Part shown: positions 1 to 9,300 of the stretch, piece after piece
How positions within the stretch are numbered: position 1 is the first letter of the stretch
Layout of the letters: each line of letters opens with the position of its first letter
Assembly (NCBI RefSeq): GCF_003987855.1
Contig: NZ_RXIZ01000013.1
Coordinates: 51,731-115,730 of the forward strand
Direction: 5' to 3'
Source: Hyphomicrobium sp.
Lineage (GTDB): Bacteria; Pseudomonadota; Alphaproteobacteria; Rhizobiales; Hyphomicrobiaceae
Length of the DNA: 64,000 nt
Translations under genes and position numbers: made by a program
Notes under the pieces: model-generated
Told to the model about the DNA's origin: nothing
Database searches by the model: none
What the model saw: the letters and a program-made list of their open reading frames with translations, nothing else

Positions 1-2
1 AT

Positions 3-956
3 TCGCTCAAAGCCTTCGAAGCCGCTGCGCGGCTGGCGAGCTTTTCGCGCGCGGCCGCCGAACTCAACGTGACGCACGCCGCCATCAGCCGGCATGTGCG
101 CGCACTCGAAGCGGAGTTTCGCACGCCGCTCTTCGAGAGAACCGGCCGGGGCGTGGAACTCACCGAAGTCGGCCGCGCACTTGCGCAGGAGCTTACGACA
201 GGCTTCGACATCATCGCGGCGGCGGCGAGCCGGTTCGCGAAGCCATCGCGGCGCAAGCGGCGTCTTCGGGTAACGTCGGACCCGTCGTTCGCCGCGCTCT
301 GGCTGGTGCCGCGCCTCGGCCGGTTCACCGCGCTCCATCCCGGCATCGAACTCGAAATCGACGCCAGCCCACGGCTCGTCGATTTCGCGAAAGAAGATAT
401 CGACTTCGGTATTCGCTGGGGCGGCGGCGCATGGGACGGCGTCGATGCCAAGAAGCTTGCCGATGCGGAGCTGACCCTCGTCTGCAGTCCGCAGTTCCTC
501 AGCGCGCATCCGATCTCCAAGCCCGCCGATCTCGATGGCGAACGCCTGATCCAGGAGACGGCGAAAGAATGCTGGAACGCGTGGCTCGCGGCGGCGGGCA
601 TCGCCGATCGGGTGACGCCATCGGGGCCGACACTCAACGGCGATCTCGCAATCGCTGCGGCGGAGGCTGGCCAGGGGCTAGCGCTTGCCGATCAGATCCA
701 AGCGGGAGATGCGCTCGCCGCCGGGTATCTCGTGCGGCCGTTCGAAGTGGTGGCGACGCGTTACGCGTATTATCTGGTTCGTCGGCCCGGAGCGAGGGTG
801 ACAGAGGCGGCATCCGCATTCGAAGCGTGGCTAGAAGCTGAACTCAAAGCCTTCACAGCGAAACTTGCCAAAACGACTGCGGTGCGCGCGGAGATAAGCC
901 GAACGCTGGCCAAATCCAAACCTTCGGCGCGCCGAGGGCGTGTGGCCGCGCGTTAG
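3..956 (+). CDS. LysR-family transcriptional regulator, 5' end missing
   Basis: The frame is open from the first bases of the window, so the true start lies upstream; 317 residues are visible. The first ~60 residues form the LysR winged helix-turn-helix (motifs LASFSRAAAELNVTHAAISRH and LFERTGRGVELT), followed by a periplasmic-binding-like effector domain (LRVTSDPSFAALWLVPRLGR). The pattern is that of the GcvA/AmpR-like branch of LysR proteins (family knowledge). An Arg/Lys/Ala-rich tail of ~35 residues follows the effector domain. The target is unknown because the divergently placed neighbour is outside the window. The stop overlaps the convergent stop of the next gene by four bases. Confidence 0.9.
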   Translation, partial: SLKAFEAAARLASFSRAAAELNVTHAAISRHVRALEAEFRTPLFERTGRGVELTEVGRALAQELTTGFDIIAAAASRFAKPSRRKRRLRVTSDPSFAALWLVPRLGRFTALHPGIELEIDASPRLVDFAKEDIDFGIRWGGGAWDGVDAKKLADAELTLVCSPQFLSAHPISKPADLDGERLIQETAKECWNAWLAAAGIADRVTPSGPTLNGDLAIAAAEAGQGLALADQIQAGDALAAGYLVRPFEVVATRYAYYLVRRPGARVTEAASAFEAWLEAELKAFTAKLAKTTAVRAEISRTLAKSKPSARRGRVAAR

Positions 957-1900
957 GGCGCGGCCGGCTTCGGTACGAACCGTGTCAGGAAACCGCCGAT
1001 CACCTGGTGGCTCGTCAGCCGCGCACCCGCCCAGCCGTCACGTGGCTCTTCGCCCTTCCACCAGCGCGAGAACTGCCGCCACATATCGATAGGATACCAG
1101 GAGCCGTCACGGCCGGTGAGCGGTCCCCAGTAGTCGGCAAGCGTGAACTTATATTCGAGGAACACAGAGCCGCTCTTCAAACGGAACTCGAGACCGAACA
1201 GCGCCTGCCCGACGGGGCCGGTGTATTGATATTCGTAGGTTCGCGATGCGTCGGTCTTCAAATGAATTTCCGAATGCGGAAACGAAAGGCCCGCGCCGCC
1301 CCCGAAGTAGGGCGAGACGATGCCGATCGAGGGCAGGCGCATCAGGCCGTTCAGCGTCAGCATGTTGTGGCCGTGCGTCCATTCGAGCTTGGAGAAATAA
1401 TCGCCGACCTTCGCCGTCGCTGGCGCAGGCTTGCCGTCGATCGTTCCCTGGAACTCGAAATCCTGTTTGAAGGGCGCGTAGACTTTCGAGTGGGTGAAGT
1501 CGAGCATCGAGCCGAAGCGTCCGCCGAACCAGCGCTGAATGCGCACGCCGTAGTAGAGCGGGTTCTCGAAGGGTTCGGTGAACCAATCGATCTTTTTGAT
1601 CGTCAGGTCCGTGTTGCCCGGCTTCACGAGGTGGAAATCGCTCGGGTAATGATACGGCGCGCCGAGGTAGGCGCCGAAATCGGTTTCGCGGCCCGGTTGG
1701 CGCGCGGTGGAGACAGGCGGATTGGCCGTCGTCGCCGATGAGTCATCGTAATCATCCGGGAGCGCAGCCATGACGAGCAATCCCATCGTGACTGCGGTGG
1801 CCGCGATCTGGATCGCGCGGCCGATGGCCGACGTCGATGGCCAGGGGAGAAATCGGGGTGGCGACCACAGCGGTGCAGACAGGCGTTCGCGTGCGAGCAT
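953..1900 (-). CDS. predicted outer-membrane beta-barrel protein (possibly lipid A oxidase LpxQ-like)
   Basis: About 315 residues. A long basic N-region leads into one hydrophobic segment near residue 30-50 (AIQIAATAVTMGLLVMAALP), then a globular part with alternating hydrophobic/aromatic strands typical of small outer-membrane barrels (YYGVRIQRWF, VSPYFGGGAGLSFPHSEI, SVFLEYKFTLADYWG). The order of motifs (DLTIKKIDW, then PFENPLYYGVR) recalls rhizobial proteins annotated as lipid A oxidase; that link is from memory and unverified. Two ATGs are possible, at 1906 and 1900; a GGGGGG run sits seven bases before the second, so I prefer 1900. It converges with the LysR gene, sharing four bases. Confidence 0.55.
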   Translation of the reverse strand: MLARERLSAPLWSPPRFLPWPSTSAIGRAIQIAATAVTMGLLVMAALPDDYDDSSATTANPPVSTARQPGRETDFGAYLGAPYHYPSDFHLVKPGNTDLTIKKIDWFTEPFENPLYYGVRIQRWFGGRFGSMLDFTHSKVYAPFKQDFEFQGTIDGKPAPATAKVGDYFSKLEWTHGHNMLTLNGLMRLPSIGIVSPYFGGGAGLSFPHSEIHLKTDASRTYEYQYTGPVGQALFGLEFRLKSGSVFLEYKFTLADYWGPLTGRDGSWYPIDMWRQFSRWWKGEEPRDGWAGARLTSHQVIGGFLTRFVPKPAAP

Positions 1901-1982
1901 TCCCATTCCCCCCGTTTGCCGCCCGCATCAGGCGGTCTCGTCGTGGCGTGCCTGCGCCTTCCCGCACAGTTGCCGGTAGGCT

Positions 1983-3095
1983 TTATGCGCCTCCTCCAGA
2001 CGCTTGCAAGGCATCCAGCATTCGATTTACTGCGGCAATCTGCGGCGCGTCACGAGTCAGATACTGCGGGCCCGTATAACCCCACCAATCCCAGCAGCCT
2101 TGCGGATTGATCGGCGACTTCGCCACCTGTGGAAAAAGCACGACGATCCGATTCGTATCGGCCCAGCGGGCATAGCCCGACTCCTTGATGAACGTGTCGC
2201 CCACCGCTTCGCGATTCTGCTCGCAGCCGTGGAAGGCGATGTGAACGCGGCAGCCTTTTGACTCAGCGCAGGCTTTGGGAACGTACACGACGCCGGTTTC
2301 GGCAAGCTCGGCGCTGTCGTTGTTGGTGACGAACGGCCGTTGATCGAAATCAATGAATTGGCCAGAGAGTGCGCTCGCCCGCGGCTGCAGATCGCCGTAG
2401 ATGAATTTCAACAGCGCGCCTGCTTGATCGTAATTGCAATTGACGATGTATGGCTCGCCCGAAACACCGCAGGAACTGCCCTCGTCGTCGGTCACGAACG
2501 CATGGCCGGCAGGGACATCGGACACGAGCGCGACGTTCGCATCGGGCACGCCGAGCTTCTTGTAGAAATCTGCCGCGTGCCTGACGATCGATGGGGCCAC
2601 CGTGCGGTCGGCCGTTCCGGTGAAGAGATAGATGCGATCGCGTATGACGTCGGCGATGGGATCGATCTCGCCCTTCTTAGCGCGGTCTTCCGCTTTTCGT
2701 GCAAGTTCGTCGGGATCGGATACGCCCCATATGCCGAGGAGATCGAGCATGCAGCCGTTCACGGCCTTGCTGAGGTTCAAGAGCGCGGTACCCGTGCCGG
2801 GCATCGTGTTGGCGAAAATGCTTTCGGAGCAGCCATAGGGTCCGCCCGCGATGATCGCGGCGCCGATGACGCGCTTGGCATGCGCCATCTGGAATTGACC
2901 GGCCATGTAGGCGCCTGAACTGATACCAGACACCGAGGTCTGATCCGGTTCGACGCCGAGCGCGGGAATGGGACGCGCGGTTGTTGCCGTTGTCTCGGCT
3001 TTGTCGCTTTTGTCGTTGCAGCCTGCGGTCAGTGCGGCGGCGAACGCTGCAAGGATCAGCGGCAGGCGGGCGAGCGGATATCGTCGAACTGGCAT
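1983..3095 (-). CDS. PHB-depolymerase-like alpha/beta hydrolase, lipoprotein
   Basis: 370 residues. The N-terminus is a lipoprotein signal (LILAAFAAALTAGC, lipobox Cys26), so the product is probably anchored in the cell envelope. The hydrolase core has the nucleophile elbow G-I-S-S-G at 57-61 (Ser59), a GTADRTV segment with a candidate acid residue near 162, and DVPAGHAF with a candidate catalytic His near 197; a second HGCEQ motif follows. This combination is characteristic of poly(3-hydroxybutyrate) depolymerases with the nucleophile near the N-terminus (family knowledge). The substrate is inferred; other short-chain polyesters are possible. The frame is open 32 codons upstream, but the ATG at 3095 directly precedes the signal peptide and avoids overlap with the next gene. 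Confidence 0.75.
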   Translation of the reverse strand: MPVRRYPLARLPLILAAFAAALTAGCNDKSDKAETTATTARPIPALGVEPDQTSVSGISSGAYMAGQFQMAHAKRVIGAAIIAGGPYGCSESIFANTMPGTGTALLNLSKAVNGCMLDLLGIWGVSDPDELARKAEDRAKKGEIDPIADVIRDRIYLFTGTADRTVAPSIVRHAADFYKKLGVPDANVALVSDVPAGHAFVTDDEGSSCGVSGEPYIVNCNYDQAGALLKFIYGDLQPRASALSGQFIDFDQRPFVTNNDSAELAETGVVYVPKACAESKGCRVHIAFHGCEQNREAVGDTFIKESGYARWADTNRIVVLFPQVAKSPINPQGCWDWWGYTGPQYLTRDAPQIAAVNRMLDALQASGGGA

Positions 3096-3136
3096 GGTGG
3101 AATGAATTCCAGAAATCGGGGCTTCAGAAAATGAGG

Positions 3137-3997
3137 CTATCGGGTAATGGCGTCGAAGCTCAAGGCGGCGTTGGGCCCAATATACCAGCACTTCTTCTCA
3201 TCCGCCTCCTTATGCCAGATGAGACTCTTAACGTCGTTCCAGCCACCCTTCTGAAGGCTTCGCTGCAAGGCCTTAAGCTCATTTGCGCTGGGCTGGGGAG
3301 TCAAGCCTTCCGCGTAAACGAACGAGACCGTACTGACGGCCGTTGCCTCATAGCCTTCTTCGCGGCGCGTGATGAGGAACGCGACCGAATTCAGGTTCTG
3401 GCCGGGGATGCGGGGAACGCCGAGCGGAAAGATCAGACGCCCGCCAACTTTCAGCTTTTCGATCCATGGAGCAGCGGGCCGTGGCACGGCAAAGTTGACG
3501 TAGACGATATCCACCTTGCTCTTCGGCCAGTCGCAGCCATTGGCGCAAACGACTTCGACGTTGGCGCGGTCGGCGAGATTGTCTTTTGCTCGGGCGGCGG
3601 ATTTCTCGTCGTATTCGACGGCGATGACGCGTCCGGCCGCTCCGACGAGTTCGGAAATGATCGCGGAGTAATAGCCGTTTCCCGCACCGATGTGGGCGAC
3701 GGTATCGCCCTCGCGCGGCGCGACGAGATGCAGCCAGCGCGCATGGAGCGACGGACTGCCGTTATTTACGCCGCGGGCTTCGTCGATGGCAATGACGACG
3801 TCCTGATAGATGAGGGCAGGATCTTTGTCGGCGTGCACGCCGTACGACCACGGTGTCAAGATATGCCATGGCGGCGGACCCAGGAACGCCTCGCGCGGCA
3901 CGCTTGCGAAGGCGTCCTCGAGACGTTTGTTGTCGGCTGCGTCAGCGATCGTCAGCATCTGGCGCGCGAAGACGCGGCGCACATTGGCAAGTTTCAT
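3137..3997 (-). CDS. protein-L-isoaspartate O-methyltransferase-like protein
   Basis: 286 residues. A class I SAM-dependent methyltransferase fold is shown by motif I (VAHIGAGNGYYSA, residues 99-111), the acidic end of strand 2 (VIAVEYDEKSAARA) and VDIVYVNFAVPRP. The upstream element VPREAFLGPP and the phrase WHILTPWSYGV match the region before motif I in PCMT-family proteins. Canonical Pcm repairs isoaspartyl residues in aged proteins, but this protein is longer (typical Pcm is about 210-220 residues) and lacks a clear SQP substrate motif, so the exact substrate is uncertain. It lies upstream of the PHB-depolymerase-like gene on the same strand with a 41-bp gap, possibly cotranscribed. Confidence 0.75.
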   Translation of the reverse strand: MKLANVRRVFARQMLTIADAADNKRLEDAFASVPREAFLGPPPWHILTPWSYGVHADKDPALIYQDVVIAIDEARGVNNGSPSLHARWLHLVAPREGDTVAHIGAGNGYYSAIISELVGAAGRVIAVEYDEKSAARAKDNLADRANVEVVCANGCDWPKSKVDIVYVNFAVPRPAAPWIEKLKVGGRLIFPLGVPRIPGQNLNSVAFLITRREEGYEATAVSTVSFVYAEGLTPQPSANELKALQRSLQKGGWNDVKSLIWHKEADEKKCWYIGPNAALSFDAITR

Positions 3998-4037
3998 CTC
4001 CGGCTCCGATCGCCGCGCTTTGGGCGGGCGGCTCGCG

Positions 4038-6371
4038 TTATCTTACGCGGATCGAAGAGCGGTCGGTACGGCCTTTGGCATCGATAACGGTAAGTTTGGC
4101 GAAGCCTTCTGTGGGCTGCCACGTGACTTCGCGGGCGTGCGCATCCGAAGCGATCGGTTTGCCGTCGATCAGCCAGGTGAGCGGCAGTGCGCCACCATCG
4201 GCTTTGAGCACGAGGGGTTCGCCGTCGAGATCGGCTGTCGCGATTTCGGATTGATCGGGCGGAAACGAGATGAGAACCGGTGGTTCGAGGAATTTGCCTG
4301 TAACAGGATCGTCGCCCGGGTCGCGCCAGCGCTTCAACGGCGCGGGGAGCTCAGCATTCGTCGCGCGGATTACGTTGGCGGGCGCGCCTTGCAAGGGCGC
4401 GCGCGCGCCGGGAATACGCTCGAAGGCGTCAAACAACATCGGCGCTGCGGCGCTGCGGCCGACGAGCCCGGGGATGCTCGAATTGTCCGGACGGCCGACC
4501 CAGGCGGCAATCACATACTTGCCGTCGTAGCCGATTGCCCAGGCGTCGCGATAACCATAGGACGTGCCGGTCTTGTAGGCGAAGCGTCCGCCCTTGGCGT
4601 TGAGCGGCGGCGGTGCGTCTTTCAGGACATCCGTCACATACCACGCCGCGAGCGGTGACATGAGACGATGGGCGTTGACGAGCGGCTTCAGATGCGATGT
4701 CGCCCAGACCTTGCCGCGCTCGTTCCAGCGATGGGTCAGCATAATGCTGTCGCCGCCGCGCGCGAGGCCGGCGTAGAGCTGCGTCAGTTCCTCGAGCGTC
4801 AAACCCGTACCGCCGAGTGCCATCGCCAACGTCGGCTCGGACTTGTCTGGGAAGCGAGCTTCGACGCCGGCACGGCGGAAGCGGCCAACGAGCTTGCCCG
4901 GTCCGACGCGGGCCAAAACGCGGACAGCGGGGATGTTGAACGACTGCTCCAGCGCCTCGCGAATGGAGACGGTGCCGTGATAGCCTTCATCGAAGTTCTT
5001 CGGCGCGTAATTGCCGAAGCGAACGGGCCGATCCTCGATGAGTGTTTCGGGATGCGCGAGGCCGGCTTCGAAAGCCAAACCATAAATGAACGGCTTCAAC
5101 GTCGACCCGGGCGAGCGCACGGCGGTTGCCATGTCGACGGCGCCCTGACGCGATTTATCCATATATCCGGCGGAGCCGACCTCAGCCAAAATCTCGCCCG
5201 TCTGATGGTCGGCGACGATGACGGCGGTCGAAACGTTGTCGCCGATCATGCGGGCGTGATCCTGCGCGAGCTTTTCCAGGCTCGCTTGCAGATTGCGGTC
5301 GAGCGTCAGCTTGATCACGCTTTCGCTCGGATGGGCGGCAACTTCGCCTTCGGCGAGATGGGGAGCGAGCAGAGGAAACGAGTAGCGCGCGGCTGGAATG
5401 CGCTCGGTCTTGGCGCGTTCGGCTTCCGCCAGCGTGATGACGTGTGCGGCGACGGCGCGATTGAGCACGCGATTGCGGGCGCGCAACGCTGCATTCGGAT
5501 TGCGATCGAGACGGCGAATTTCCGGTGACTGCGGGAGGGCGACAAGAAGAGCAGCTTCGCCGAGCGAGAGGCGGCGTGGTTCCTTGCCGAAATAGGCGAG
5601 CGAGGCGGCGCGAACACCTTCGAGATTGCCGCCGAACGGCGCGAGGCGAAGATAGAGCTTGAGGATCTCCGTCTTGGAAAGGGTGCGCTCAAGTTCGATG
5701 GCGCGCGCCATCTGGCGAAGCTTGCCGCCCGCCGTGCGCTCGTGACGGCCGTCGAGCAGGCGAGCGACCTGCATCGTCAGCGTCGAGCCACCGGATATGA
5801 TGCGGCCGTGGCGCAGCATCTGCATCACCGCGCGGAGGATGGCTTTCGAGTCGACACCGTGATGCGAATAGAAGCGCTTGTCTTCGAAGGCGAAGAGCAT
5901 TTTCAGGTAGTGCGGATCGACGTCCTTGGGATCGAGCGGCAACCGCCACATGCCATCGGTCGTCGTGAAGGCGCGGAGCAGGCGATCGTCGCGGTCGACG
6001 ACGGTGGTCGATACGGCCCTGGCGTTCTCGAGCGGCAGGGGGCCGGCGTCGGCGAAGGCTTTGAGGTAGAGGCCGCAGGCGCCGGCCGCGAGTACGAAGA
6101 ATGCCGCGCAAGCCGCAATGGCCACACGGCGCAGCGTGAATGGATTTCGGCTTTTCTCACGCGGCGGAGAAGCAGCGCGAAGGCGAGATAAGAAGGGGAC
6201 GTAGCGCCGGAGGAGGGTGGCTGACGCTGGGGGCACCGACGGCTCGTCACCCCCTCTCCGGCCTTCCCCCATTGGGGGAACTGCAGACGAGGAGACTTGC
6301 GCCCCCTCACCCTGGCCCTCTCCCCGAGGGGAGAGAGAGACGTTCTTCTTTGCCCATGGCCCCAGCCGCAC
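4038..6371 (-). CDS. pbpC: penicillin-binding protein 1C, bifunctional transglycosylase/transpeptidase
   Basis: 777 residues from a GTG start. After one membrane anchor (VAIAACAAFFVLAAGACGLYL) comes a GT51 glycosyltransferase (FEDKRFYSHHGVD, GGSTLTMQVARLL), then a transpeptidase with S-T-L-K at 423-426, SFN and K-T-G from Lys600, and a C-terminal BiPBP_C-type domain (LISFPPDQSEI). It polymerises and crosslinks peptidoglycan in the periplasm. The start lies six bases after the macroglobulin stop; AAGGAG precedes the GTG by nine bases. The first ~50 residues are unusual because they are encoded by an interspersed palindromic repeat; the only other in-frame start before the membrane anchor is an ATG at 6272, itself inside the repeat. 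The real N-terminus is therefore uncertain. Confidence 0.93.
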   Translation of the reverse strand: MRLGPWAKKNVSLSPRGEGQGEGAQVSSSAVPPMGEGRRGGDEPSVPPASATLLRRYVPFLSRLRAASPPREKSRNPFTLRRVAIAACAAFFVLAAGACGLYLKAFADAGPLPLENARAVSTTVVDRDDRLLRAFTTTDGMWRLPLDPKDVDPHYLKMLFAFEDKRFYSHHGVDSKAILRAVMQMLRHGRIISGGSTLTMQVARLLDGRHERTAGGKLRQMARAIELERTLSKTEILKLYLRLAPFGGNLEGVRAASLAYFGKEPRRLSLGEAALLVALPQSPEIRRLDRNPNAALRARNRVLNRAVAAHVITLAEAERAKTERIPAARYSFPLLAPHLAEGEVAAHPSESVIKLTLDRNLQASLEKLAQDHARMIGDNVSTAVIVADHQTGEILAEVGSAGYMDKSRQGAVDMATAVRSPGSTLKPFIYGLAFEAGLAHPETLIEDRPVRFGNYAPKNFDEGYHGTVSIREALEQSFNIPAVRVLARVGPGKLVGRFRRAGVEARFPDKSEPTLAMALGGTGLTLEELTQLYAGLARGGDSIMLTHRWNERGKVWATSHLKPLVNAHRLMSPLAAWYVTDVLKDAPPPLNAKGGRFAYKTGTSYGYRDAWAIGYDGKYVIAAWVGRPDNSSIPGLVGRSAAAPMLFDAFERIPGARAPLQGAPANVIRATNAELPAPLKRWRDPGDDPVTGKFLEPPVLISFPPDQSEIATADLDGEPLVLKADGGALPLTWLIDGKPIASDAHAREVTWQPTEGFAKLTVIDAKGRTDRSSIRVR
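6241..6342. repeat. interspersed palindromic repeat inside the pbpC 5' end
   Basis: Two perfect palindromes lie about 40 bases apart: TTCCCCC-ATT-GGGGGAA at 6264-6280 and CTCTCCCC-GA-GGGGAGAG at 6318-6335, joined by a CCCTCACCCTGGCCCTCTCC stretch. This wording is common to short intergenic repeats scattered through alphaproteobacterial genomes (knowledge from memory). Here it is translated in frame as part of the cytoplasmic N-terminus of PBP1C. No second copy was noticed in the window. Confidence 0.75.
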
Positions 6372-6377
6372 GTCGCA

Positions 6378-9300
6378 TCACTCCTTCGTCGAGACGGCGA
6401 GCGTGCCGGCGGCGGAGCGCGCGTACCGTTCGGGCCGGTACATGTCTTCGACGGTTGCCGCCGGATGGACGAACGTGCCCGGCGTCACGGCGCGAACGAT
6501 GTAGGCCAGCGTCGCGGTGACGGCGGTCGTCTTCGGCTGCGTGGTGCCGTCGGGCAGAACGACCTGGCTCTCCGGCGTGCTGTTGCCGCTTGTGTTGTCC
6601 GGCGTATCGCTATTCTCGGCATCCGAGGACGAAGACGATGTCGACGTGCGCACGTTCGCGAAGTTGAACGCGGCGACGAAGCGATCATCGCGGAACTCGG
6701 TGTGCTCCGGCTCGGCCGTCGACTTCAGCCACGACAGGCCCGAGATCGCGCCGCTGTCGACAAGGTGCGGGTTTTCGATCTCGAAGCCCGCAGGCAGGCG
6801 ATCGACGACCATCACGCGGCCGGCAGGATCTTCGGACGTGACCTTCACCACCATGACGAAGCGATCGTTCTGCTTCACCTTGGCCTTGCCGCCGGTGAGG
6901 CTTGCCAGATCGATCTTCTTGCCATCGACCGTGTAGGCCTGCCGCTCGATCTTGAAGCCTTTCGAGACGGCGGGTTCCGGCGTCAGCGCTGCGCCGATGA
7001 CGGAGATCACCGCATCGACGGCGGTGTCGCCGTTGTTGGTGATGGTCAAGGCGCCGTTCTTCAGCTCGGCCGGCGTGAGGCCCTTCAGCAAGGGACCATT
7101 CACCGGCTTGCCGTCGATCGACAGCGTTGTTGCTTTCACTTCATCGTTCAAGGCTTTGGCGGCGAGCAGCATCCAGGCCTGTTCCTGCGTGGATGTGTAC
7201 GTCCGCGTTTCGTAAGCCTTGGCGATGACGGTCGCGAGGCGCGGCTGGTCTTCGCGGGCGATGCCGGTTTCGGCCGCCAACGTGACGAGCGCGGCGCCAT
7301 CGCGCAGCGTCGAGCCATAGTCGCTGCGATAGCCGCTGTCGGGGGTATCCGGCATGGCGGCCAGTGCGGCGGCGAACGTGCGTTCGGCGCGTTCCTTGTC
7401 GCCCATCATCGCGAGCGCCGCGCCGACTTGCGCCTTGGCTAGCGGCGTCGAGAAGCGGCCGATGCGTTCGTCGGCGTAGTATCTCAGGTCACCGATCGGC
7501 GCGCGGCCGTTGCGGGCGAGGACATAGAGCGCATAGGCCCGATCTTCGCCACCCTTCTCGAAGTCAGAAGCGTAGGCGATGAAGTTCTGCAGCCGGTCGA
7601 GCGCGCGATTGAAGCTCTCACGCGGCACATCGTAGTTGGCTTCCTTGGCGCGCGTCAGGAAGTCGGTGACGTAGGCCGTCAGCCACAGGTCGGTGCTGTA
7701 GGGTCCCCAGACGCCGAAGGCACCCGTCGAGTCCTGCATCTCGAAGACGCGGCCGATGGCTTTCTGGACGCGATCCTTCAGTTCCTTGTCCTGGGCGAGA
7801 CCGATCTGGGCCGCCACCGCGTTGGCGACGACCAGCGGCATCGCTCGCGATACCGTCTGCTCGGCGCAGCCGTACGGATAGCGGTCGAGCTGCGAGAGAA
7901 GTGTCGGCACGTCGAGGCGAGCGGCCGGCCCGACCGACATGTTAATGCGGGTTCGCGACGGGATCAGATCGTAGGCGAGATCTGCCGATACGCTGAGCTT
8001 GCCGCCGGGCTTCAGCGACGAGATCGTGGTGCGCTTGATATCGCCGGCGGGCGGGAAGACGTTGAACGTCATCTCGCGCTTGACGGCAATGTCGTTGGGC
8101 CCGGTGACGACAGCCTTGAGCGTCACTTCGCCAAGCTCCGTCGGCTTGAACAGGATGCGCTGCATCGTGCGTTCGCCCTGTTTCAGGTCAGCCGTCTTGT
8201 CGGCAACAGGCGTCAGCGTCTCGTTGCGGTCGTCGCCCGCTTTACGCGACAGCGTCAGCTTGTAGGGCGCGGCCGGGCCATCGACGTTGTGGATGCCGAA
8301 GCCGAGGTCGACTTCGTCGCCCAAGGTCATGAAGCGGGGGACCGCGACGGTGAGAGCCACCGCATCCCGGACGATCAAGTCGCCCGAGCCATGACCCACC
8401 TTGTCCTTGCTCCATGCCACCGCCATGAACCGCACGGTGCCGTTGAAATCCGGCAGGTCGAACGAGACGCTCGCGGTGCCGTCATCCTTCACCTGAACGA
8501 TGCCGGAATAGAGCGAGACGACCGTTTCGACCGTGGGGTTGCCTTGCAGCGCCGCGCCCGCGTCACCACCCGAGCGCAGCTTGCCGCGATCGGCGTGCAT
8601 GCCATCGATCAGCTTGCCGTAGAAGTCGCGGATTTCGAAGGCGAGCTTCTGTTGTTGCGAGAACCACTTCTCAGGCGCGGGCGTCTCGAAGCGTGTGAGG
8701 TTCAAGATGCCGAGGTCGACGGCTGCGACGACGACGCGCGCGTCTTCGCCGGGAGCCAAGCCTTCGACTTTCAGCGGCACATCGACGTGCGCGCCGGACT
8801 TCACCTTGTCGGGAAGCGTGACCGCAACTTTCAGGTGCTTGCTGCTCTGGTCGATCGGCAGCCAGCGGATACCGATGGCGCGGCTCGGCATGCGCTTTTG
8901 CCCCTCGTCCATCGGGCGATAGAGGATTGCGGTGGCGTAGGCGCCGGGGCCCCACTCGCCATCGACGGGGATCTCAACTTCGCCGCCGCCTTTGGCAATG
9001 TCGACTTCCTTCATCAGGTCGAGGCCGGTTCCGAGCACGGCGACGAGCGCCTTGCCGCCGAGCTTTGATGCGATGCGCAGCTTCGCGGTGTCGCCCGATT
9101 TGTAGCTGTCCTTGTCGAGCGCCACGTCGAGCTGTTCGGGTGAATCGACGTTGTCGCCCGCCGTGTACCAGCCGGCATTGAAGATGATGCTCGAGGCCGG
9201 GCCATCGGCAGCGGACGAGGCGATGTCGAGGCGATAGCGGCCCCAGTCGATCGGCTGGGAAATCTTGGCGGCGCCGCCGGCGGTGACGGCGAGCTCGCCA

